Under the pieces are notes generated by a model that ran no database searches, had not been told where the DNA came from, and saw only the letters and a program-made list of their open reading frames with translations. Shown here piece after piece: positions 18,380 through 26,348 of a stretch of 64,000 nt of DNA. The translations under genes were made by a program, and so were the position numbers. Origin of the DNA: Fusobacterium mortiferum ATCC 9817 (GTDB lineage: Bacteria > Fusobacteriota > Fusobacteriia > Fusobacteriales > Fusobacteriaceae); assembly GCF_000158195.2 (NCBI RefSeq), contig NZ_GL987988.1:391371-455370 (forward strand). The letters run 5' to 3'. Numbering within the stretch: the first letter of the stretch is position 1; each line of letters begins with the position of its first letter.

Positions 18380-18992
18380 TTTATTAATGGAAAAGGAGAT
18401 AAAAAAAATAGCAGAAGAGGGAAGAAAACCTAAACTTTTACTTCATTCTTGCTGTGCTCCCTGTAGTTGTGCTGTGATAGAGTATCTATTACAATACTTT
18501 CAACTGACAGTATTTTTCTATAATCCGAATATAACTTTTGAAGATGAGTATAGAAAGAGATTAGAGGAGCAAAGAGATTACCATAGAAGAAGAGGATATG
18601 ATATAGAGGTAATAGAGGGAAGATACAATCCTAAAGAGGAATTTTTTGAAAAGGTAAAAGGATTAGAAAAAGCTAAAGAGGGAGGGGAGAGATGCTATAA
18701 GTGCTATGGACTTCGTTTAGAAGAAACTGCTATTAAAACTAAGGAGCTAGGCTTTGACTATTTTACTTCAGCTTTGAGCATCAGCCCTATGAAAAACTCT
18801 CAATGGATAAATGAGTTAGGAGAGAGCTTTGGAGAAAAATATGGAGTTAAGTTTTTAAATGGAGATTTTAAAAAGAAGAGTAGATATTTACGTTCTGTAA
18901 ATATATCAAAAGAGTATGATTTATATAGACAGGATTACTGTGGGTGTATATTTTCTAAATTAGAGAGAGAAGAGAAAAGTAAAAACGCTTGA
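18363..18992 (+). CDS. queH: Epoxyqueuosine reductase, QueH type
   Basis: Reduces epoxyqueuosine to queuosine in tRNA wobble modification; replaces QueG in many anaerobes. The 209-residue protein has the QueH (DUF208) cysteines: HSCCAPCS at 28-35, ERCYKCYGLRLEE in the middle and YCGC near the C-terminus, plus the TSALSISPMKN loop. TTG 18363 is chosen because AGGAGG lies about 6 nt upstream, inside the helicase gene; the two genes overlap by 17 nt in different frames and are likely translationally coupled. The stop codon lies in the terminator hairpin. Confidence 0.92.
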   Translation: MKQNYDLLMEKEIKKIAEEGRKPKLLLHSCCAPCSCAVIEYLLQYFQLTVFFYNPNITFEDEYRKRLEEQRDYHRRRGYDIEVIEGRYNPKEEFFEKVKGLEKAKEGGERCYKCYGLRLEETAIKTKELGFDYFTSALSISPMKNSQWINELGESFGEKYGVKFLNGDFKKKSRYLRSVNISKEYDLYRQDYCGCIFSKLEREEKSKNA

Positions 18993-19007
18993 TTACCAAG
19001 CGTTTTT
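18981..19007. terminator. Bidirectional terminator containing both stop codons of queH and the rseC-like gene
   Basis: AAAAACGCTTG (18981-18991) pairs with CAAGCGTTTTT (18997-19007), loop of 5. The queH stop (18990-18992) and the convergent gene's stop (18993-18995) abut inside it. Confidence 0.92.
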
Positions 19008-19448
19008 ATTTTTACAACTATCTATCATATTAGAAGTATCCTCTTTTTCAATAGAGATAATCTCTATCTCAGAGTTAGTTCTCTTTTTAACTACAAGTTT
19101 ATCGTAAAAATATAGCACTCCAAAAGATAGAACTAGAGCTATAAAACTTGTGATAATACTTTGATTTTCGCTAAGTCCAAGAAGCTTCTCTCCTAAAAAA
19201 TATCCAACTATCATAGCCACAGCAGGAAAAACATAGGCAATAGAAGCAGCTTTTATGACTTTTCCAGCAGATATTTCAAAGGTAACAGTATCTCCTATTT
19301 CAGCTTTCATATCAGTTGTAAATTCAAAATCTTTTCCATATTTACTATCTCCACTACAACCACTACAATGAGAGCATGCAGTATCTTTATAAAGTTTTAC
19401 AATAATTTTATTTCCATCAATTTTTTTAACAATACCTTTGTTTAACAT
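18993..19448 (-). CDS. RseC/MucC-like SoxR-reducing system protein
   Basis: Small inner-membrane protein of 151 residues of the RseC family, which tunes envelope-stress or redox systems such as Rnf/SoxR reduction. Seen: N-terminal beta-rich domain with CSHCSGCSG (Cys25, 28, 31), then two membrane helices (ASIAYVFPAVAMIVGYFLG and IITSFIALVLSFGVLYFY). The C-terminus NKNAW is encoded by the terminator stem. Start at 19448 has a weak AAGGTGG site. No rnf or rpoE genes are nearby, so the partner is not shown. Confidence 0.82.
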   Translation of the reverse strand: MLNKGIVKKIDGNKIIVKLYKDTACSHCSGCSGDSKYGKDFEFTTDMKAEIGDTVTFEISAGKVIKAASIAYVFPAVAMIVGYFLGEKLLGLSENQSIITSFIALVLSFGVLYFYDKLVVKKRTNSEIEIISIEKEDTSNMIDSCKNKNAW

Positions 19449-19512
19449 TTTTAACCACCTTTTAATTTATATCTACTAGAATTATATCACAAATTTTTAC
19501 AAAAATTTACTA

Positions 19513-20649
19513 TTATTTAAAATTGTGGTAAATTTTAGCAAACATCTCTATTCCTGTAAGTAAAGCTTTCTCATCAAAGTTAAATCTACAATTATGAAGA
19601 GCTTGTGTAAATCCTTTCTCTTCATTTCTAGTACCTAATAGAACAAATAATCCAGGTACTTCTTGTTGATAGTAAGCAAAATCTTCAGCAATAGCAAGAG
19701 GTTCATATTCTACACAAGGAATTCCCTCTATAGTTTTTAAAAATTTATTATATAGCTTTTCATCATTTGTAACAGGGGGATACATAACCTCAAGATTCTC
19801 TTCAATTTTTACATTGTAAGCTATCTCTATTCCTCTATGTATCTCTTTAATTCTTTTTATAGCAAAATCTGTGTTTGCTTGTGAAAATGTTCTAAGTGTT
19901 CCCCAGAACTCCACTGTTTCAGGTAGAATATTAAAAGCACTTCCTCCTTGGAATTTACCAATAGTTAGAGCTGTTGTTTCAAAAGGAGAAAAATTTCTAG
20001 AGATTATAGTTTGGTATGCATCTACAACTTTAGTAAAAGCTTGAAGAGCATCTACTCCTTTATGTGGCATAGCTCCATGTCCACTTTTTCCAGTGATTTT
20101 TCCATGGATAACAGTAGGTTGAGCGAAGAAAGCTCCAGCTCTAGTTCCTATTGTTCCCTCTGGTAATTCTGGGAATAGATGTAATCCATAGACTTCTTTT
20201 ACAGAATATTTTTGTAAAAGTCCAGATTGACATATCTCTTTAGCTCTACCAGGAGCTTCTTCAGCTGGTTGGAATATTAAAAGTACACTTTTTTCTAGTG
20301 GTTGAATAGTAGTTAGGTACTTAGCAAACCCTAAAAGAGTAGCCATATGCCCATCATGTCCACAAGCGTGCATTTTTCCTTTATGTTTAGAGGCAAATTC
20401 AATATTGTTTTCCTCTAAAATATCAAGAGCATCTATATCAGAACGAAAGGCAATACAATTTTCTTTATCTTTTCCCTCAATATATACATATAGCCCTGTT
20501 TCACAAATCTCTTGAGGATTTAGTCCTATTGAGATAAGATAATCTTTTAAATATTTTTGTGTTTTAAATTCAGTAAGAGCTGTTTCTGGTATTTGATGAA
20601 GAGCTCTTCTATTTTTTATAACATCATCTAATAAAAAATTTAAATCCAT
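19513..20649 (-). CDS. M20 family amidohydrolase
   Basis: Second M20D metal-dependent hydrolase, 378 residues, cytosolic; candidate N-acyl-amino-acid or N-acetyl-diaminopimelate-type deacetylase. Motifs: FRSDIDALD (69-77), MHACGHDGH with Cys96 and His98, QPAEEAPG near 138 and the dimer-domain GKSGHGAMPH. It is clearly divergent from the enzyme at 9205 and not beside a transporter. ATG follows AGGGGGA. It lies downstream of a terminator, so it probably has its own promoter in the 60-bp gap, where TGTGCTAAAAT resembles an extended -10. Confidence 0.87.
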   Translation of the reverse strand: MDLNFLLDDVIKNRRALHQIPETALTEFKTQKYLKDYLISIGLNPQEICETGLYVYIEGKDKENCIAFRSDIDALDILEENNIEFASKHKGKMHACGHDGHMATLLGFAKYLTTIQPLEKSVLLIFQPAEEAPGRAKEICQSGLLQKYSVKEVYGLHLFPELPEGTIGTRAGAFFAQPTVIHGKITGKSGHGAMPHKGVDALQAFTKVVDAYQTIISRNFSPFETTALTIGKFQGGSAFNILPETVEFWGTLRTFSQANTDFAIKRIKEIHRGIEIAYNVKIEENLEVMYPPVTNDEKLYNKFLKTIEGIPCVEYEPLAIAEDFAYYQQEVPGLFVLLGTRNEEKGFTQALHNCRFNFDEKALLTGIEMFAKIYHNFK

Positions 20650-20697
20650 AATTATCCCCCTTGTATATTTGATAAAAATATTTTAGCACAAAACAAA

Positions 20698-20727
20698 TAA
20701 AAAACCTAGTCTTAAAATAGACTAGGT
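20698..20727 (-). terminator. Terminator overlapping the end of the VanZ-like gene
   Basis: ACCTAGTCT (20704-20712) pairs with AGACTAGGT (20719-20727); the minus strand continues with a T-run. The gene's stop codon (20712-20714) is within the hairpin. Confidence 0.88.
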
Positions 20728-21260
20728 AATATACCTAAAATTGTAAAGATGATTATAAACTTAATATCTTCTGAAAATTCTTTCCTTTTACTAATAAAAC
20801 TGATATCTTTTATAATTTTTTTATCTTTTTTGTGAAGGTAATATGAAATTAACACAATGAAAGTATAGCCTAGAGTAAAAAAGAGTATATCTAATTTATC
20901 AAAAGTTCCAAGTAGAGTTCCATGTCCACCAAAATATTTTTGTAAAAATTCTAAAGTTACCATAAAAATATAAATTACTGTAAAAACTATAAAGTGAAAA
21001 GAATAAAAAAATCTCTCAATTAAGAGAATAGCCCCAAAAGAAAATAACCAAAGTCCATCTGGAAGTGAATATACACTCCAAAGAGGAAGATGTTTACGAT
21101 ATAGCCAAGCTATATCTCTAATTTTTATAACATAGCTATAGATAAGAGGATGTGTTGTAAAAATTTTAAAGTAGAAGAGGTTTCTGCTTCTATATAGAAA
21201 ATATATTCCAACTCCTACAAAAAGAGGAAATAGTATAAAAAAAAGTTTTCTCCTGCTCAT
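20712..21260 (-). CDS. Small polytopic membrane protein, possibly VanZ-like
   Basis: Inner-membrane protein of 182 residues with about five hydrophobic segments (first at residues 6-22). The pattern LPDGLWLFSFGAILL then FLQKYFGGHGTLLGTFDKLDILFFTLGY recalls the VanZ-like fold, where an aspartate precedes a late membrane helix, but the match is by eye and weak. Start ATG 21260 follows AAGGTGA. Monocistronic, ended by an overlapping terminator. Function not assigned. Confidence 0.6.
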   Translation of the reverse strand: MSRRKLFFILFPLFVGVGIYFLYRSRNLFYFKIFTTHPLIYSYVIKIRDIAWLYRKHLPLWSVYSLPDGLWLFSFGAILLIERFFYSFHFIVFTVIYIFMVTLEFLQKYFGGHGTLLGTFDKLDILFFTLGYTFIVLISYYLHKKDKKIIKDISFISKRKEFSEDIKFIIIFTILGILPSLF

Positions 21261-21394
21261 AATTTCACCTTGTATGATTTGTATAATAAAAAGATACAGG
21301 AAATATAAAAAAAAGTCAAGTAAGGAAGAGAAAACTCTAGAAAAAATCTATTTTTTGCCATATAATAGTATGGTAATAAATTGGAGGGATTGAA

Positions 21395-22327
21395 TTGGAT
21401 TATAAACCAAGTTTTTTATTTAAAAATGGACATATAAATACTTGTTTTCCAACTATTTTTAGAAATATAGAGGTAAAATATAGAAGAGAGAGAATAAATA
21501 CACCAGATTTAGATTTTTTAGACATAGATTGGATAAAAAGAGGAAGTAATAATGTAATAGTATTGTGTCATGGACTGGAGGGAAGCTCTAGAAGTAAATA
21601 TATACAGGGAATGGCTAAGTATTTTTCTGAAAGAGGTTGGGATATCTTAGCTATGAATTATCGAGGGTGTAGTGGAGAGGCAAATAAGAAGATAAAATTT
21701 TATAATATGGGACAGATAGAAGATTTAGAAGAGGTATTGAAAAAAACTTCTGACTATAAAAAAGTTGTAATAGCAGGATTTAGTCTAGGTGGAGGACTTG
21801 TATTAAATTACTTAGGAAGTAGAAAAGAACTACCTAAAAATCTTTATTGTGCTATGGCTGTTTCTGCCCCTTGCGACCCTTTAGGAAGTGCTAGAACTTT
21901 TTTAAAGAAAGAAAATAAAATCTATACTAAATATTTTATGGATAAGCTGAAGAAAAAGATAGTAGAAAAATCTACAATTTATCCAGATAAGATCAATGTA
22001 GATACTGTTTTAAAATGCCAAACAATAGAGGAGTTTGATAATGTTTTTACAGCTCCACAATATGGATATAGAGATGCTTTAGATTACTATGAGAGAGTAA
22101 GCCCTAAAAAGTCTATACCATTTATTAAGATACCTACCCTCATATTGATGGCTGAAGATGATCCAATTATGTCAGAGAGCTGTTATCCCATAAAGGAAGC
22201 TAGAAGAAATAAGTATATAACTTTGCAGATTACAAAATATGGTGGACATGTGGGATATGCTAGATTTTTTGGAGAACACTATTGGTTAGAAGAGAGATTA
22301 TTTTCATATGTAGAGAGTAAAAAATAA
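21395..22327 (+). CDS. YheT-type alpha/beta hydrolase
   Basis: Predicted carboxylesterase-like hydrolase of 310 residues (YheT/ABHD1-3 group), cytosolic. Seen: N-terminal KNGHINTCFPTIFR, oxyanion HGLEGSS near residue 53, NYRGCSGE, nucleophile elbow GFSLGGG near 130, acid in AEDDPI and the final histidine in YGGHVGY. Start is TTG 21395, 8 nt after GGAGGG. A TATAAT is at 21361-21366, with a poor -35. Natural substrate is unknown for the family. Confidence 0.85.
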   Translation: MDYKPSFLFKNGHINTCFPTIFRNIEVKYRRERINTPDLDFLDIDWIKRGSNNVIVLCHGLEGSSRSKYIQGMAKYFSERGWDILAMNYRGCSGEANKKIKFYNMGQIEDLEEVLKKTSDYKKVVIAGFSLGGGLVLNYLGSRKELPKNLYCAMAVSAPCDPLGSARTFLKKENKIYTKYFMDKLKKKIVEKSTIYPDKINVDTVLKCQTIEEFDNVFTAPQYGYRDALDYYERVSPKKSIPFIKIPTLILMAEDDPIMSESCYPIKEARRNKYITLQITKYGGHVGYARFFGEHYWLEERLFSYVESKK

Positions 22328-22349
22328 AAGATATAGTAAATATAAAAAA

Positions 22350-22393
22350 CTCAAGAATGTTGAAAGTTTTAAAAACACTCTTGAGCTTTTTTA
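22350..22393. terminator. Bidirectional terminator between the hydrolase and alcohol dehydrogenase genes
   Basis: CTCAAGA (22350-22356) pairs with TCTTGAG (22379-22385), extended past one mismatch by TGTT/AACA. Plus strand continues CTTTTTTA; minus strand also has a T-run. Confidence 0.85.
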
Positions 22394-22413
22394 TTTAATA
22401 AATTATTTTATAA

Positions 22414-23580
22414 TTAATAAGCTTCTTTTAAAATAGTTAAAATTTCATCAGGAGTTAATTTTTTGTATCCTCCATCAAGAATTACAGAAGAGTTAGCTAT
22501 TTTAGGTAACATATCTTCAGTAGCTCCTACCTCCCTCAATGTAGTAGGGATACCTAACTCTTTTATAAATTCAGAAAGTTTTTCAATTCCAGCAAGAGCA
22601 ATCTCATCTTTAGTTAGATTTTTACTTTCAACTTTCCATATTTTTTCAGCAAATCTTACAAATTTATCTAAACCATATTTGTAAATATATTTATAGTAAG
22701 GGATAGAGATGATAGCTAGTCCAATTCCATGGGCACAGTCAGTATATGCTCCAAGTTGGTGCTCTATCATATGAACTTCCCAGTCCTGTGCTTTAGATAC
22801 TCCTGTAATTGTATTAAGACCAATAGTTGTACACCACATAATATTACTTCTTGCTTCGTAATCTTCAGGATTTTTTAAAGCTACTCTAGCATTATCAATA
22901 AGGGCTTCTATAACACCTTCTAGAATATAGTCAGTAGTGTTATTGTCATCTCCAGAAAAATATTGCTCCATAAGGTGAGAAAGGGTATCGAAAATTCCAC
23001 TTATCATTTGATATTTAGGAACTGTATAAGTATATTCAGGGTTTAATATAGAAAATTTGGGATAAACTTCAGGAGAAAAAACTCTTCCATTTTTCAACAT
23101 TTTCTCTTCATGAGTTATTACAGAACCACCATTCATTTCAGAACCAGTACCAGCCATTGTTAAAATACTTCCTACTGGAACAATTTTATTATTTACCTCT
23201 TCAAAGTTTATCCAATATTTTTCCCAAGCATCTCCATCACAGTATGCAGATACAGATATAGCTTTAGAACAATCTATAACTGAACCTCCACCTACTCCTA
23301 AAATTAAATCAACATTGTTTTCTCTAACAAGTCTTGCTCCTTCCATCATTTGATTATATGTTGGATTTGATTTTATTCCAGCTAATTCTACCACTTTTTT
23401 ATTAGATTCCTTTAAAATTTCAATGACTTTATCATAAAGTCCACTCTTTTTTATAGAGTTTTTTCCATATACTAAAAGAACAGTTTCTCCATAATTTTTT
23501 AACTCGTCTTTTAAATTATTAAGAGCAGTTTTTCCAAAATAAATTTTAGTTGGGTTATAGTAATTAAAATCAAATTTCAT
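22414..23580 (-). CDS. Iron-containing alcohol dehydrogenase (BdhA/YqhD type)
   Basis: NAD(P)H-dependent alcohol/aldehyde reductase of 388 residues, cytosolic. Seen: N-terminal FDFNYYNPTKIYFGK, the cofactor loop GVGGGSVIDCSK near residue 95, TMAGTGSEMN, and the metal-binding histidines in FDTLSHLMEQYF and DCAHGIGLA. This pattern fits butanol dehydrogenase and YqhD, enzymes that detoxify aldehydes or end alcohol fermentation. GGAGG precedes ATG. It is the second gene behind a cupin gene, 20 bp away, under a MerR-type promoter, which favours an electrophile or aldehyde stress role. Confidence 0.92.
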   Translation of the reverse strand: MKFDFNYYNPTKIYFGKTALNNLKDELKNYGETVLLVYGKNSIKKSGLYDKVIEILKESNKKVVELAGIKSNPTYNQMMEGARLVRENNVDLILGVGGGSVIDCSKAISVSAYCDGDAWEKYWINFEEVNNKIVPVGSILTMAGTGSEMNGGSVITHEEKMLKNGRVFSPEVYPKFSILNPEYTYTVPKYQMISGIFDTLSHLMEQYFSGDDNNTTDYILEGVIEALIDNARVALKNPEDYEARSNIMWCTTIGLNTITGVSKAQDWEVHMIEHQLGAYTDCAHGIGLAIISIPYYKYIYKYGLDKFVRFAEKIWKVESKNLTKDEIALAGIEKLSEFIKELGIPTTLREVGATEDMLPKIANSSVILDGGYKKLTPDEILTILKEAY

Positions 23581-23600
23581 TTTAAGACCTCCATTATATT

Positions 23601-24059
23601 TTATGATAATTTATTATACTCTTCATCAGTTACAGGTTCACACCACTCATTTGAACAGTTTTCTCCAGGTACTTCTACAGCTATATGACTAAACCAAGAA
23701 TCTTTTTTAGCTCCATGCCAATGCTTAACATTAGTTGGAATAGTAATTATCATACCAGGTTTTAGAGGGATAGCTTCTTTTCCTTCCTCTTGATACCAAC
23801 CTTCTCCAGCTGTACATATTAAAATTTGTCCTCCACCTTTAGTAGCATGGTGAATGTGCCAGTTATTATGACAACCAGGTTCAAAAGTAACATTTGCTAA
23901 AAAGACGCTAGAACTTCCTATCTCAGTAAGTGGATTTAAAAAAGAGTTTCCTACAAAATATTTGGCATAGGCATCATTAGGATTTCCTATTCCAAAGATA
24001 TTCATTTTTTCAAACTCATCCTTTTTTAAAATTTTATGATTAAGTTTTTCTTCTGTCAT
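23601..24059 (-). CDS. Cupin domain protein
   Basis: Single-domain cupin of 152 residues, cytosolic. Metal-binding motif 1 is CHNNWHIHHATKGGGQ (His-x-His followed by a conserved residue), motif 2 is PTNVKHWHGA, so the usual three histidines are kept. Cupins of this kind often travel with carboxymuconolactone-decarboxylase-like proteins, as here across the divergent promoter. First gene of the minus-strand transcript, with AGGAGAG before ATG and a 55-nt leader from the MerR-type promoter. Enzymatic activity is not known. Confidence 0.85.
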   Translation of the reverse strand: MTEEKLNHKILKKDEFEKMNIFGIGNPNDAYAKYFVGNSFLNPLTEIGSSSVFLANVTFEPGCHNNWHIHHATKGGGQILICTAGEGWYQEEGKEAIPLKPGMIITIPTNVKHWHGAKKDSWFSHIAVEVPGENCSNEWCEPVTDEEYNKLS

Positions 24060-24121
24060 TATATTTCTCTCCTATAAAGTTAATATAACTATTTTTTACT
24101 AATTTTTCTTTTATATTTGGA

Positions 24122-24152
24122 ATTATACTCTTTAGAGTTAACTCTAAGTCAA
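24122..24152 (-). promoter_or_regulatory. MerR-type promoter for cupin and alcohol dehydrogenase
   Basis: Minus strand: TTGACT (24147-24152), TATAAT (24122-24127), spacer 19 bp. A perfect 16-bp palindrome TTAGAGTTAACTCTAA (24132-24147) fills the spacer. The overlong spacer with a central dyad is the established signature of MerR-family activators. Confidence 0.8.
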
Positions 24153-24176
24153 GAGAAAAAATAAAAAAATAATAGC

Positions 24177-24207
24177 TTGACTTAGAGTGGACTCAAAGTA
24201 GTATGCT
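24177..24207 (+). promoter_or_regulatory. MerR-type promoter for the CMD operon
   Basis: Plus strand: TTGACT (24177-24182), TATGCT (24202-24207), spacer again 19 bp. The spacer carries CTTAGAGTGGACTCAAAG, the same dyad with one mismatch in the arms. It faces away from the minus-strand promoter, 24 bp between the -35 elements. Confidence 0.75.
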
Positions 24208-24300
24208 TTTATTAAGAAAAAGAAAAATAGTATAAATAATTTATCAAAGAAATTTTACTATTTAATTTATAATTATAAAATTTATATGGGAGGAATAAAA

Positions 24301-24903
24301 ATGACAAATAAAGATAAAAGTATTGTGGAGATTTCAATTTTTACAGCAATTGGAAATTTAAAAGAACTTGAAAAAAGTGTGAATCTTGGATTAGATAATG
24401 AACTTACTGTAAATGAGATAAAAGAGATTATGGTTCAACTTTATGCTTACTGTGGATTTCCACGTAGTTTAAACGCTTTAGGAGTACTTTCTAATACAGT
24501 GGATGAAAGAAAAGCTAGTGGTAAGGTAACAGAAGTGGGAAGAGAATCTACTCCTATCCCTAGTGACAGAAATTCATTAGTTTATGGGACTCAAGTTCAA
24601 ACAAAGATAGTTGGAATGGAAGTAAAAGGAGGAATATATGATTTTGCTCCAATGGCAGATAGATATTTAAAAGCTCATCTATTTGGAGATATTTTTGGGC
24701 AAGATATTTTAGATTATAGAACAAGAGAACTTGTAACAGTAGCAGCTCTTGCTTCAATGGATGGTGTAAATCCTCAACTTCAAGCCCATATTGGAATCAG
24801 TAAAAATGTTGGTGTAACAGATGATGAATTAAACGGAACTATTGAAGTATTAAAGGATAAATTAGGATTTGAAAAAGCTAATAATATAAAACAATTTTTA
24901 TAG
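24301..24903 (+). CDS. Carboxymuconolactone decarboxylase family protein (two CMD domains)
   Basis: Protein of 200 residues with two CMD repeats: the first around residues 15-65 (TVNEIKEIMVQLYAYCGFPRS) and the second around 125-195 (DYRTRELVTVAALASMDG...QAHIGISKNVG). In AhpD relatives the motif CxxC is catalytic; here only one cysteine occurs in YCGF, so it is not an AhpD-type peroxidase. ATG 24301 is chosen behind GGGAGG; an upstream in-frame ATG (24286) lies before that site. First gene of a three-gene transcript under a MerR-type promoter. Confidence 0.87.
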   Translation: MTNKDKSIVEISIFTAIGNLKELEKSVNLGLDNELTVNEIKEIMVQLYAYCGFPRSLNALGVLSNTVDERKASGKVTEVGRESTPIPSDRNSLVYGTQVQTKIVGMEVKGGIYDFAPMADRYLKAHLFGDIFGQDILDYRTRELVTVAALASMDGVNPQLQAHIGISKNVGVTDDELNGTIEVLKDKLGFEKANNIKQFL

Positions 24904-24927
24904 AGATATAGGTTTTAAAGGAGGATT

Positions 24928-25368
24928 ATGAAAAAATTTTTAATAGTAGGTTTAGGAATTGTTTTATCAACACTGATTTATGGAGAGGAAAAAATGCTAA
25001 ATAAGATGAGATTTATATTTGATAATAGAGAGATAGTAGTAACTCTAGAAAAAAATAGTGCTACTAAAAGTTTATTGGGTCAACTCCCATTAGAATTAAA
25101 ATTTGAAAATTATGGAGGGATAGAAAAAATTAGTTATCTTCCTAAAGAGTTAGATATTAGTAATGCTCCTAAAAGTTGTACTTCAAAAACTTATGATTTA
25201 ACATACTATTCTCCCTGGGGAAATCTTGCTTTTTTTACAAAAGATTTTAGGCACTCTAATGGATTAATACCTTTAGGAAAGATTGAAAGTGGATTTGAAA
25301 ATTTAGAAGATATTGATAAAGCTTTAAGTGTAAGAATAGAGAAATTAGGAGATGAAATTTATGAATAA
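24928..25368 (+). CDS. Exported cyclophilin-like fold protein
   Basis: 146 residues: a signal-like hydrophobic segment KKFLIVGLGIVLSTLIYG, then a domain of the cyclophilin-like group (MRFIFDNREIVVTLEKNSATKSLLGQLP, then LDLTYYSPWGNLAFFTKDF-like strands and NGLIPLGKIESG). These domains lack proven isomerase activity and are frequently encoded beside CMD and cupin genes. AAAGGAGG precedes ATG, 24 nt after the CMD gene, and its end overlaps the next gene by 8 nt, so it is mid-operon. Export to periplasm is inferred from the N-terminus. Confidence 0.8.
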   Translation: MKKFLIVGLGIVLSTLIYGEEKMLNKMRFIFDNREIVVTLEKNSATKSLLGQLPLELKFENYGGIEKISYLPKELDISNAPKSCTSKTYDLTYYSPWGNLAFFTKDFRHSNGLIPLGKIESGFENLEDIDKALSVRIEKLGDEIYE

Positions 25369-26203
25369 AATTGAAAATCAAAATTTCGATAAGGAGAGAG
25401 CTCTATATAATTTAAAAGATACAGAGGTAATAAATTGTAATTTTGCTGGAATAGAAGATGGGGAGTCTGTTCTAAAAGAAGCAAGAAATGTAGTTGTAAA
25501 GAATTGTAATTTTTCTCTTCGTTATCCTATGTGGCACAATAGAAAATTTATTTTAGAAAATTCTAATTTAGATGAGTTATCAAGAGCTCCTATTTGGTAT
25601 TCAATAGATGGTGAAATTAAAAATAGTAAAATAAATAGTATAAAATGTTTAAGAGAGTGTAAAAATATAAAGGTTGAAAATTCAGATATAGTTTCACAGG
25701 AGTTTGGTTGGAAGTGTAAGAATATATTTTTAAAAGATACAAATATTGAGTCTGAATATTTTATGTTGGATTCAATTGATGTTAAATTAGAAAATGTTAA
25801 TTTTAAAGGAAAATACTCTTTCCAATATATTAAAAATTTAGATATTATTAATTGTAATTTAGATACAAAGGATGCTTTTTGGCATAGTGAGAATATTACA
25901 GTGAGAGATTCCGTTATAAAAGGAGAGTATTTAGGGTGGTTTTCTAAAAATCTAACTTTAATTAACTGTAAAATAATTGGTACCCAACCTCTATGTTATT
26001 GTGAAAATTTAAAATTGATAAATTGTGTTATGGAAGAAACTGATTTATCATTTGAATATTCAAGTGTTGAAGCTGATATAAAAGGATATATAAAATCATT
26101 AAAAAATGTCAAATCAGGTTTTGTTATTGCTGATGAAATTGGAGAGATTATAAATGAAGATTCAATTATGCCAACAGGAGCTGAGATAAAAATAAGAAAG
26201 TAA
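25361..26203 (+). CDS. DUF3737 family right-handed repeat protein
   Basis: 280-residue protein of repeating 'xxNCxFxxxxxxW' units (INCNFAG, KNCNFSLRYPMWH, INCNLDTKDAFWH, INCKIIG, INCVMEE), which suggests a right-handed beta-helix like pentapeptide-repeat proteins; this is the DUF3737 pattern. ATG 25361 lies 9 nt after AGGAG; an ATG at 25352 is too close to that site. It overlaps the cyclophilin-like gene by 8 nt. No enzyme motif or signal peptide. Role unknown; cotranscription with CMD suggests a stress-response accessory. Confidence 0.78.
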   Translation: MNKIENQNFDKERALYNLKDTEVINCNFAGIEDGESVLKEARNVVVKNCNFSLRYPMWHNRKFILENSNLDELSRAPIWYSIDGEIKNSKINSIKCLRECKNIKVENSDIVSQEFGWKCKNIFLKDTNIESEYFMLDSIDVKLENVNFKGKYSFQYIKNLDIINCNLDTKDAFWHSENITVRDSVIKGEYLGWFSKNLTLINCKIIGTQPLCYCENLKLINCVMEETDLSFEYSSVEADIKGYIKSLKNVKSGFVIADEIGEIINEDSIMPTGAEIKIRK

Positions 26204-26231
26204 AATAATTTAAAAAATTTACTAGAGAAAT

Positions 26232-26280
26232 AAAAAATTCAAGAATGATTTTTATTCTTTGAATGAAAGTCATTCTTGAA
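26232..26280. terminator. Terminator between the DUF3737 and citXG genes
   Basis: TTCAAGAATGA (26238-26248) pairs with TCATTCTTGAA (26270-26280). The minus-strand side has a clean T6 run, so it mainly ends the citrate-lyase-accessory operon; the plus side is T-poor. Confidence 0.8.
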
Positions 26281-26348
26281 ATATTTTAATTTATTATAAT
26301 TTCTTTAATATAATAGTCATTATAAGCTATTAAATATTTTTTAAATAA

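Noticed and set aside
22350-26280. TCAAGAAT-containing hairpins at 22350 and 26238 as copies of one repeat
   Set aside because: They share a short core but different arms and loops; both are explained as terminators.
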